A DNA stretch of 64,000 nt. Origin: Albidovulum sp. Lineage in GTDB: Bacteria > Pseudomonadota > Alphaproteobacteria > Rhodobacterales > Rhodobacteraceae. Both the position numbers and the translations under genes were made by a program. Location: NCBI GenBank assembly GCA_028823855.1, contig JAPPFL010000001.1, positions 124,001-188,000 on the forward strand, in the 5' to 3' direction. Below the pieces are notes generated by a model. It was not told the origin of the DNA. It did not search any database and saw only the letters and a list, made by a program, of their open reading frames with translations. Within the stretch, counting starts at the first letter, position 1. Each line of letters starts with the position of its first letter. Positions 1 to 6,918 of this stretch are shown here, piece by piece.

Positions 1-1
1 G

Positions 2-730
2 GCGAGCGGAATGCCTAGCTCCGAAGAACTGGAGCTGCTCGAGCCGCTACGAAGGCACTTGCCTGAATCTGTCTTTTCCGATCCCGCCTACGTACCGCCT
101 GTAGCCAGTACCGAACGCGTAGACCGAAAATTGATTCGCAAGGCCAATGCGCTGCTGGATGACGCGGGCTGGCCGATTGAGGGTGGAATCAGAACAAATG
201 AAAACGGCGAGACTCTAGAGGTTAGGATTTTGATCGATAGTCCATCTTCCGAACGCATCGCGCTACCATTTGTGGAGACTCTAAAGCTTATTGGCATTGA
301 CGCCTCTATCGACAACGTCGATTACGCCCAGGGCCAGGAAAGAGAAAAGACGTTCGATTTCGACATCACGACGAGACGTTACAGAATGACGCTGTCGCCC
401 GGAGCCGAACTTGTGTCCATGTTCGGGAGCGATTCCGCAAATGCGCAGGGCACGTACAATATCGCGGGAGTCGAAAATGCCGGGATTGATGCGCTTATTG
501 AACGCGCCGCCGAGGCAACGACGCGCGCGGAAATGACTGTAGCCGTAAAAGCTCTCGACCGAGCGCTGAGAGCCATGCACATTTGGATTCCGCAATTTTT
601 CGGAAGCGTTCACAGAGTCGCGTACCGGAACTACCACAAGCGTCCCGACACGATTCCGCCTTTCGATTTGGGATTTCAGAATTTTTGGTGGTTCGATGAC
701 GGTATTGAGTCCGACGATAACGCCGACTGA
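2..730 (+). CDS. ABC transporter family-5 substrate-binding protein, 3' part (partial)
   Basis: This is the C-terminal part of a periplasmic solute-binding protein of the SBP_bac_5 family (dipeptide, oligopeptide or opine type), which hands its ligand to an ABC permease. The reading frame is already open at base 2, so the Met at base 11 is internal and the N-terminus lies outside the window. About 240 residues remain. Family features seen are a PSSEELELLEP segment, the block LIDSPSSERIALPFVETLKL followed by a GIDA turn, and an aromatic C-terminus containing NFWWFDD. No transporter gene follows on this strand, so the rest of the operon, if any, must lie to the left. The ligand cannot be told from this fragment. 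Family assignment is firm. Confidence 0.88.
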   Translation, partial: ASGMPSSEELELLEPLRRHLPESVFSDPAYVPPVASTERVDRKLIRKANALLDDAGWPIEGGIRTNENGETLEVRILIDSPSSERIALPFVETLKLIGIDASIDNVDYAQGQEREKTFDFDITTRRYRMTLSPGAELVSMFGSDSANAQGTYNIAGVENAGIDALIERAAEATTRAEMTVAVKALDRALRAMHIWIPQFFGSVHRVAYRNYHKRPDTIPPFDLGFQNFWWFDDGIESDDNAD

Positions 731-1004
731 AAACAGGCGGCAATTCGATATCCGGCCAAAAGATTTCAATTGAATTGGCGGCAGCCCGGTCACATCGCTT
801 AGCGCGCTATCGCTTGGCTCGATAGGTTTTCTCGCACGCCGATCCTCGTCAAGAATCGGTTCGGATTAAAAAATTTTCGGCATGCTTTTCGACGGAAATG
901 CCGAGTTCGGCGCGTTCGCCCTTTCGTCCAGCTAACCACGTGCCCGAATCGTGCACATGCGGGCACACTCGCTGCCGTCGCGGGTCGAAAACGATATTCT
1001 GCAT
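731..1004. other. Convergent gap, nothing recognised
   Basis: This stretch lies between the end of the binding-protein gene and the end of the oppositely oriented DM13 gene. I see no coding pattern, tRNA or clear hairpin terminator in it. Confidence 0.5.
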
Positions 1005-1490
1005 TCAAGAAGTGAATTGAAGGTCAGCCGGCGAAATCAATACATTGAACCTCTCGCACCAAATGACGACGCTAGGATAATTCGCCAAGTCGACGCCGTC
1101 TGGCACTTCGTATCTTTGGCTTCCTTTGAAGGCGCGCAGTTGCCCGAGATCCACGTACATCGAGTTGTCGACAACAGCGGAGCTCCGAATCTCGCTTTCG
1201 GGAACCAGCAAGACATGGAAGGCAGGTCCCGGTCCAACTTCGAAGTCTTCCTCCAGGAACACGATTTTCTCGAGTACTTTTACTCCTCCTTTCCCGTAGT
1301 GGATCGGGTCGGACGGATTAGCATGAATGAATGTTCCGGTTGCGACTACTTCGGCGGCCTCCGCCGCAGAAACGTTGTCCATGGCCGGCGGAGGCGGAAA
1401 GACGTATGGATAAGCGAAGAAGCCGACCGCGACTCCAAATGCGGTTCCCGCAATCCCGCCAAAGAATAATATTGTTAGCGCGCGCCACAT
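1005..1490 (-). CDS. Membrane-anchored DM13-domain protein
   Basis: The 161-residue product starts with a single hydrophobic segment (about residues 4-28), followed by a Pro-rich linker and one DM13 domain (about residues 48-158). DM13 hallmarks seen are GTFIHA, the GPGPAFHVLL segment, a DLGQL block, a GSQRYEVP motif and SVVIWCERFNVL near the end, carrying the family's single conserved Cys. DM13 domains are predicted to be cytochrome-like or redox modules and in bacteria usually sit outside the membrane. The start is supported by a GGAGGA ribosome-binding site eight bases upstream of the ATG. It is transcribed away from the amidohydrolase, sharing a 304-base divergent region. The function here is unknown; the domain call is good. 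Confidence 0.8.
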   Translation of the reverse strand: MWRALTILFFGGIAGTAFGVAVGFFAYPYVFPPPPAMDNVSAAEAAEVVATGTFIHANPSDPIHYGKGGVKVLEKIVFLEEDFEVGPGPAFHVLLVPESEIRSSAVVDNSMYVDLGQLRAFKGSQRYEVPDGVDLANYPSVVIWCERFNVLISPADLQFTS

Positions 1491-1533
1491 GAAACGAATC
1501 CTCCCAGTTTGCCGGTTTGATTAATTCCGCCTA

Positions 1534-1567
1534 CATGACAATTGCCATATCGACAAATCTTGTCATG
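1534..1567. promoter_or_regulatory. 8-bp perfect inverted repeat in divergent intergenic region (candidate operator)
   Basis: CATGACAA at 1534-1541 and TTGTCATG at 1560-1567 are exact reverse complements separated by 18 bases. The pair lies in the 304-base region between the divergent DM13 and amidohydrolase genes. A weak promoter-like pair (TTGCCA at 1542-1547, CATGAT at 1564-1569) lies inside and next to the repeat on the plus strand. This is a plausible regulator site; no regulator gene is adjacent. Confidence 0.35.
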
Positions 1568-1794
1568 ATAAGCTCAATGCTCGCGCGCGAATGCAAGCGG
1601 AATAATTCCAGATTTTGATTCATTGCATGCGCTCATTAAATTTTATTAGCTAAGGAAGGACTTGTTCGGTCCTAGAACCATGGTTCGAGCGCAAGATTTC
1701 TGAAGCTGCCAATTTAATGAATTACCAAGCGAATCGTTCGCGGGAGCAATAGATTCCTACTCTCGAATCGGCCAATTCTGAAAAGGAGCACTCC

Positions 1795-3075
1795 ATGCAC
1801 GATCTCCTGGTGGCGGGCGGAACGCTGCCAAACGGCGAAATCGCCGACATCGCCGTCAAAGGCGGCAAAATCGTCGCTGTCGGTCGCGGCATAGCCGTCG
1901 AAGCAAGGGAAACAATTGACGCATCCGGCCTGCTCGTATCGCCGCCGTTCGTGGATCCGCATTTCCATATGGATGCCACGCTCTCCTACGGCATACCGCG
2001 GATCAACGGGTCGGGCACGCTATTGGAAGGTATCGCGCTTTGGGGCGAGCTCAAGAAAATCCTAACGCATGAAGCCGTCGCGGAACGCGCCTTGGAATAT
2101 TGCGACTGGGCGGTGTCCATGGGCCTGCTTGCCATCCGATCGCATGTAGATGTATGCGACGAGCGACTCCTGGCAGTCGACGCGCTAGTAGAAGTCCGGG
2201 AAAGAGTCGCCGGCTACATTGACCTGCAGTTGGTGGCATTCCCCCAGGACGGCCTGTACCGGAGCGCCGGCGCTCGCGACAATCTGATTCGCGCGCTTGA
2301 CAGGGGTGTCGACGTAGTCGGCGGAATCCCGCACTTCGAACGGACGATGGAAGACGGCAGGAGATCCGTAACCGACCTGTGCGAAATAGCGGAACAGCGC
2401 GGCCTGCTTGTAGATATTCATTGCGATGAGACCGATGATCCAATGTCCAGGCATATCGAGCAGCTTGCGTTTGAAACCAACAGGCTCGGACTAAACGGAA
2501 GAGTCGCCGGATCCCATCTGACTTCGATGCACTCGATGGACAACTACTACGTGTCGAAGCTGCTTCCTCTTATTGCGGAAGCGGAAGTGTCGGCGATTTC
2601 CAATCCGCTGATCAATATCGTCATCCAAGGACGGCACGATACTTACCCGAAGCGCCGCGGATTGACCCGCGTTCCCGAAATGCTCAAGCATGGCATTAGA
2701 GTTGGATGGGGGCAGGACTGCTGCCTTGATCCTTGGTACTCGCTGGGCACCGCCGACATGCTTGATGTCGCCTTTATGGGACTGCATGTGGCGCAGATGA
2801 CTAGCCCGGCGGACATGAGGAAATGCTTTGAAATGGTCACCGCCGACAACGCAGCGATACTTCATTTGGAAAATTACGGCCTAAATCCCGGCTGCCAAGC
2901 AAGCTTCGTCGTTTTGGACGCAAACGACCCGGCAGAGGCCGTTCGACTTCGCGCCGAGAGGATTCTTGTTGTTGCCAAGGGCAATGTAGTTTTCCGGAAT
3001 CCTAAACGTGCTCCCGAACTTTCGCTGCCTGATCGCCCCGGAACTATCGACCGCCGTCGAAAATATTCGCCGTAG
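1795..3075 (+). CDS. Cytosine-deaminase-family amidohydrolase
   Basis: This 426-residue metal-dependent hydrolase of the amidohydrolase superfamily belongs to the CodA-like branch that deaminates cytosine, related pyrimidines or triazines. Metal and catalytic signatures appear in order: DPHFHMD (the HxH pair), RSHVDVCD, DIHCDE (His plus catalytic Glu), GSHLTSMHS, then GWGQDCCLDPWYSLG. In E. coli CodA the last block begins GHDD; the first Asp (the Asp313 equivalent) is kept here, but the following Asp (Asp314 equivalent), which touches the pyrimidine, is Cys. The substrate may therefore not be cytosine. AAGGAG lies seven bases before the ATG. There is no permease such as CodB beside it, and the gene meets vsr tail to tail with 17 bases between. 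Confidence 0.85.
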   Translation: MHDLLVAGGTLPNGEIADIAVKGGKIVAVGRGIAVEARETIDASGLLVSPPFVDPHFHMDATLSYGIPRINGSGTLLEGIALWGELKKILTHEAVAERALEYCDWAVSMGLLAIRSHVDVCDERLLAVDALVEVRERVAGYIDLQLVAFPQDGLYRSAGARDNLIRALDRGVDVVGGIPHFERTMEDGRRSVTDLCEIAEQRGLLVDIHCDETDDPMSRHIEQLAFETNRLGLNGRVAGSHLTSMHSMDNYYVSKLLPLIAEAEVSAISNPLINIVIQGRHDTYPKRRGLTRVPEMLKHGIRVGWGQDCCLDPWYSLGTADMLDVAFMGLHVAQMTSPADMRKCFEMVTADNAAILHLENYGLNPGCQASFVVLDANDPAEAVRLRAERILVVAKGNVVFRNPKRAPELSLPDRPGTIDRRRKYSP

Positions 3076-3092
3076 ATCAATTTGTCTCGAAT

Positions 3093-3512
3093 TCATTCGC
3101 CATCCAGGAATTCGACTATTCGGCCTTCAAGATTTTCATTTCCGCGGATTTCGCATTCCCAGATCGTAAGGACGCTCCAACCGAGATTTTCAAGAGCTTC
3201 GACGTTTTCAATATCCCGCTCGAGATTTCGCTTTAGCTTGGGCAGCCAGTATTCCCTGTTGGATTTCGGTAGCGTCGCGAGCTTGCACGCCGGATCCGGA
3301 TGCATATGCCAAAAGCAGCCGTGAACGAAAATCACTTTTTTTCTTGGTCCGAATACCAGGTCGGGCCGACCTGGAAGATTCTTTCTATGAAGACGGTACC
3401 GATAGCCCAAAGAGTGCACTAGCCTCCTTACGTGCATTTCCGGCTTCATGCCCTTGGACTTGATCCTGGACATGATCTCGCTGCGCCTCTCCGGCGTAAC
3501 GGTATCTGCCAT
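3093..3512 (-). CDS. vsr: Very short patch repair endonuclease
   Basis: The 139-residue product matches the Vsr family, which nicks next to T:G mismatches arising from deamination of 5-methylcytosine. Visible family blocks are RRSEIMSRIKSKGMKPE near the N-terminus, the YRYRLHRKNLPGRPDLVF segment with its catalytic Asp, the VIFVHGCFWHMHPD motif with zinc-binding Cys/His residues, and VLTIWECEIR near the end. The length is normal. No C5-cytosine methyltransferase lies beside it or anywhere in the window, although vsr is usually next to one. It follows acoC on the same strand after 86 bases, so it may be co-transcribed with that operon by chance. Domain call is very firm. Confidence 0.93.
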   Translation of the reverse strand: MADTVTPERRSEIMSRIKSKGMKPEMHVRRLVHSLGYRYRLHRKNLPGRPDLVFGPRKKVIFVHGCFWHMHPDPACKLATLPKSNREYWLPKLKRNLERDIENVEALENLGWSVLTIWECEIRGNENLEGRIVEFLDGE

Positions 3513-3598
3513 CGAACAATTCCGCCTTCGTCCTAGGCAATGGCAATTCGTTTCGAAAGAAGACCGTTTTCCCCGTCCGCGTGTCGACCGTCAGCGCT

Positions 3599-4711
3599 TC
3601 AGCGGACAAAAGACAGAATCGCGTCGTTGACCTCGCCTGCGCTTTCCATGTGCGGCATATGGCCGACATCTTCTAAAACCAATCTCCTTATGCCGTCCGG
3701 CAATGACTCCGCATGCGCGACCGGTAGAATACGGTCCTGGCGCCCCCAAATGACCTGTACCGGCGCGGAGATAGCCCCGAGCCTTTCTTCGAACCGAAAT
3801 TGCTGCCTGCATTCAGAAAACGCGCCGTTCCGCAAGGCGGCAAGCGCTTCGGCCGAGCCTTCCAACCTCTTGAATTTGTTGACGTCTTCGACCATCGTGT
3901 CCGTTATCAAGCTCGAGTCCGCGACAAGCATTTCGAGGACCGCCCGCAGCTTTCGCATGCGCCGCTGCGAAATGAATCCGTCAATAAAGTCGATGTTTAT
4001 GTCTTCGCCTAGTCCCGCCGGAGCGATCAAGCTAATCGACTCGGCCGTCCCGGGACTTTCGAGTTCTAGAGCTGCGGACACGGCGCCGCCTAGCGAATGC
4101 CCTACCAAGTGGGCTCTTCGAATTCCGACAGCGTCCAAAAATGCTGAGAGCGAACGCGCAAGATACGATACCGTTCCGTCGCCCACATTCTTTTCCGAAC
4201 CGCCGTGCCCCGGAAGATCAATCGCATAAGCCGGGCGAAATTCCGCCAACTCGCTCTGGTTGAACGACCAGCCCATGCAGTCGCCGCCGAACCCGTGCAC
4301 GAGTATGATCGGCGCGCCTTCCCCGTTGCCTTGCCGCAAGTATCGAATGCGGCCGACGGGCGTATCGGCAAATTCCGGTTCGGCGACCGAATCTTCAGAG
4401 GCGGCTTCCCAGTCGAAATTCTCGAGGAACTCGGCAACGTAGTCTTCGATTTCAGCATCCGAAACGGTTTCTGGCGCGCAGACTCCGAGAAGCGCACCTA
4501 CCGGAACCGTGCCTCCCTCGTCGACTACTATTCGGCGAATCTTTCCGGATACGGGACTTTCGTGGGAGTTTACGATTTTCGATGTTTCGATATCGAGGAT
4601 TTCCTGTCCTTCGCTCACGACATCGCCAACGCCGGCCTGCCATTCCAGCACTTTGCCCTCGGCCATGGCCAGGCCCCATTTCGGCATAACTATCGGACGG
4701 ATTTCGCTCAT
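3599..4711 (-). CDS. acoC: Acetoin dehydrogenase complex E2-type protein: lipoyl domain plus alpha/beta-hydrolase
   Basis: The 370-residue product has an N-terminal biotinyl-lipoyl domain (about 1-75) with the lipoylated Lys in IETSKIVN, a short linker, and an alpha/beta-hydrolase domain (about 110-368) with oxyanion motif HGFGGD, nucleophile elbow GHSLGG and a C-terminal catalytic His in DVGHMPHME. It lacks the usual CAT-fold acyltransferase and the E3-binding domain; this lipoyl-hydrolase layout is that of AcoC in acetoin dehydrogenase systems. AGAAGGAG precedes the ATG. It is the third gene of acoA-acoB-acoC, 51 bases after acoB. The complex would cleave acetoin to acetaldehyde and acetyl-CoA; another 2-oxoacid or alpha-hydroxyketone substrate remains possible. 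Confidence 0.85.
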   Translation of the reverse strand: MSEIRPIVMPKWGLAMAEGKVLEWQAGVGDVVSEGQEILDIETSKIVNSHESPVSGKIRRIVVDEGGTVPVGALLGVCAPETVSDAEIEDYVAEFLENFDWEAASEDSVAEPEFADTPVGRIRYLRQGNGEGAPIILVHGFGGDCMGWSFNQSELAEFRPAYAIDLPGHGGSEKNVGDGTVSYLARSLSAFLDAVGIRRAHLVGHSLGGAVSAALELESPGTAESISLIAPAGLGEDINIDFIDGFISQRRMRKLRAVLEMLVADSSLITDTMVEDVNKFKRLEGSAEALAALRNGAFSECRQQFRFEERLGAISAPVQVIWGRQDRILPVAHAESLPDGIRRLVLEDVGHMPHMESAGEVNDAILSFVR

Positions 4712-4762
4712 GGCCTACTCCTTCTAGGCAAATGGAAATTGCAACTCAACAAGAGTTCTTTG

Positions 4763-5776
4763 TTAATGGCCTTTGCCGACGAGTTCCCGGACGGCGGCCT
4801 CGATCGCTTCCACTTTCGGAATGTACAGGTCTTCCAAAGACGGCGAAAAAGGAACTGGAGCATGCGGCCCAGTGATTTGCTTGATCGGAGCCTTCATATC
4901 GTCGAAGCAGTTTTCGCAAATCAAAGCGGATATATCCGTTGCCAGATTGCAGCGCGGGTGCGCCTCGTCAACGACCACGACCCTGCCTGTCTCCGATGCC
5001 GTTTCCAGAATGGTTTCCTTGTCCAGAGGCGAGGTCGTTCTCGGGTCTACGACAGTTACAGTGATGCCGGCCGCGCCTAGCTTGTCGGCCGCCTCATTCG
5101 CCAAGTTTACCATTCGACCGAATGCAATCACCGTCGCGTCGTCGCCTTCGCGAGTTACATTCGCCTCTCCGAATGGGATAGTGTAGATCTCGTCGGGAAC
5201 GTCCGCCTCGTCGTCGTACAAGACTTTGTGCTCGAAGAACATCACGGGGTCGTCATCCCTAATCGCCTGTATAAGCAGCCCCTTGGCTTCGTACGGATTG
5301 GATGGAAGAACGACTTTCAAGCCCGGTATATGCGTAAACAGCGGGTATAGGCACTGGCTATGCTGTGAAGCGGCACGAAATCCGGCGCCGTACATGGTAC
5401 GGATGACCAGAGGAGTCGTCGCCTTGCCGCCGAACATGTAGCGGAATTTCGCCGCCTGATTGAATATCTGATCGAAGCAAACGCCCATGAAGTCGACGAA
5501 CATCAGTTCCGCGACGGGGCGGAGGCCGGTAACCGCAGCGCCCGCGGCGCAGCCGATAAAGGCGCTTTCGCTAATTGGCGTATCCAATACGCGTTCGCGC
5601 CCGAACTGCGGCATAAGCCCCTTTGTCACGCCAAGCGGTCCTCCCCAGGCATCGTCTTCGCCGGGAGCCCCCATCCCGCCGGCGATATCCTCGCCCATAA
5701 TTATAACGCGGTCGTCGCGCTCCATTTCCTGGCGAAGGCCTTCATTGAGTGCATCCCTGAAACTTTTTGTTGGCAT
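4763..5776 (-). CDS. acoB: 2-oxoacid/acetoin dehydrogenase E1 component, beta subunit
   Basis: The 337-residue protein is the beta subunit of a heterotetrameric thiamine-diphosphate E1. Visible features are the start MPTKSFRDALNEGLRQEM, the cofactor-activating Glu in IIMGEDIAGG, a substrate-channel stretch SESAFIGCAAGAAVTGLRPV, the RTMYGAG block, and the C-terminal transketolase domain with VVVDEAHPRC. The sequence follows the AcoB/PdhB pattern at full length. It starts 11 bases after acoA with a GGGGAAA ribosome-binding site and is followed by acoC. No E3 (dihydrolipoamide dehydrogenase) gene is in the window, so that subunit must be shared from elsewhere. Acetoin is the most likely substrate because of the AcoC-type partner. 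Confidence 0.87.
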   Translation of the reverse strand: MPTKSFRDALNEGLRQEMERDDRVIIMGEDIAGGMGAPGEDDAWGGPLGVTKGLMPQFGRERVLDTPISESAFIGCAAGAAVTGLRPVAELMFVDFMGVCFDQIFNQAAKFRYMFGGKATTPLVIRTMYGAGFRAASQHSQCLYPLFTHIPGLKVVLPSNPYEAKGLLIQAIRDDDPVMFFEHKVLYDDEADVPDEIYTIPFGEANVTREGDDATVIAFGRMVNLANEAADKLGAAGITVTVVDPRTTSPLDKETILETASETGRVVVVDEAHPRCNLATDISALICENCFDDMKAPIKQITGPHAPVPFSPSLEDLYIPKVEAIEAAVRELVGKGH

Positions 5777-5787
5777 TGTACTTTCCC

Positions 5788-6759
5788 CTAGAATTTGTAA
5801 TCCACGTAGACATCGGTCAAAAGATCGGAATTCGCCGGAGCATCGGCCGACGCGGCCGAAGCCACGCAGTCCGTAATAATCTCTCGGGCTTCTCTCTCAA
5901 TATCCTCGAGCTCATCTGGACCGAGCAAGCTTGTTTCCGTTACTCTTTGCTTGAACATGTCCAAAGCGTCGAATTGCGTTTTGACCTGCTCGACCTCGCC
6001 GGGCGCCTTGTAGGTCGAAGCGTCGCCTTCAAAGTGCCCGTAGTATCGATAGAGCTTTACATGCAAAAGGCTTGGGCCGCCTCCTTCGCGCGCCCTTTCG
6101 ACTGCCTGGCGAGCCGATTCCCAGACCGCAAAAAAATCGTGCCCGTCGACTTCTTCGCCCGGCATGCCGAATCCGTTCGCGCGACCCACCTGGCTGCCGC
6201 CAACCGACCACGCGCTGGCAGTTGACTCGGCGTACCTGTTGTCTTCCACAACAAATATGACCGGCAAATCCCACACTTTTGCAAGATTGTAGCTTTCGAA
6301 TGTCGTCCCTTGGTTTGACGCGCCGTCGCCGACAAACGCTATCGCAACTCCCCCGGTTTTGCGGTATTTCGCGGTAAGAGCGGCCCCGCAGATCAGCGGG
6401 GGGCCTCCGCCAACTATCCCGTTCGCGCCCATCATGCCCTTCGACAAGTCGGCGATGTGCATCGAACCGCCCTTGCCGCCGCACAAGCCATCCTTCTTTC
6501 CGAATATCTCCAGCATCATGCCCTTTGGATCGCATCCCTTGGCGATGCAGTGGCCGTGCCCCCTATGCGTAGACGCTATGGCATCGCGGTCGTCCAAGTG
6601 CGCGCATACGCCTACCGCCGAACTCTCTTCGCCTGCATAAAGGTGAACGAATCCGGGAATGTTGCCCGCTGAAAATTCTTCATGCACGGCATCTTCGAAA
6701 TGCCTTATCAGGCACATGCGCTTGTAAGCGGTCCTTAGTTCGTCTCTGCTTAGTTGCAT
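5788..6759 (-). CDS. acoA: 2-oxoacid/acetoin dehydrogenase E1 component, alpha subunit
   Basis: The 323-residue thiamine-diphosphate-dependent dehydrogenase alpha subunit pairs with the beta subunit encoded just downstream. The thiamine-binding motif begins FVGDGASNQG and ends near VVEDN (about residues 165-195). Other family blocks are HLYAGEES, STHRGHGHCIAKG, GKGGSMHI and GGGPPLICGAALTAKY. The length suits AcoA-type subunits, which lack the long N-terminal extension of pyruvate dehydrogenase. GGGGGAAA precedes the ATG. It is the first gene of the acoABC set; a 159-base gap with a strong inverted repeat separates it from the upstream fatty-acid oxidation gene, so it may have its own promoter. 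Confidence 0.88.
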   Translation of the reverse strand: MQLSRDELRTAYKRMCLIRHFEDAVHEEFSAGNIPGFVHLYAGEESSAVGVCAHLDDRDAIASTHRGHGHCIAKGCDPKGMMLEIFGKKDGLCGGKGGSMHIADLSKGMMGANGIVGGGPPLICGAALTAKYRKTGGVAIAFVGDGASNQGTTFESYNLAKVWDLPVIFVVEDNRYAESTASAWSVGGSQVGRANGFGMPGEEVDGHDFFAVWESARQAVERAREGGGPSLLHVKLYRYYGHFEGDASTYKAPGEVEQVKTQFDALDMFKQRVTETSLLGPDELEDIEREAREIITDCVASAASADAPANSDLLTDVYVDYKF

Positions 6760-6848
6760 TCGGTTTCCCCCGTCGCTGTATTTCCCTACTACGAATCTTC
6801 ACAAATTTGCTCGACCCGTCCCAACTGGGCCCCTAATCATTACTTGCC

Positions 6849-6884
6849 TGCCGCCATGAGTCAATTGGCACAAGCATGGCGGCA
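6849..6884. promoter_or_regulatory. 10-bp perfect inverted repeat between the beta-oxidation gene and acoA
   Basis: TGCCGCCATG at 6849-6858 and CATGGCGGCA at 6875-6884 are exact reverse complements with a 16-base spacer. The element lies 35-70 bases after the stop of the minus-strand fadB-like gene and about 90 bases before the acoA start. No T-run follows on the minus strand, so it is not a classic intrinsic terminator. It could be an operator for acoABC or an RNA hairpin that stabilises or processes the transcript. Confidence 0.4.
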
Positions 6885-6918
6885 TCTAAACCGGATGCCG
6901 GTCCGCGCCTCGGCGGCT

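Noticed and set aside
3513-3598. A peptide-like stretch between acoC and vsr (GKTVFFRNELPLPRTKAE)
   Set aside because: It is too short and in a frame different from vsr, with no independent start or family; probably chance.
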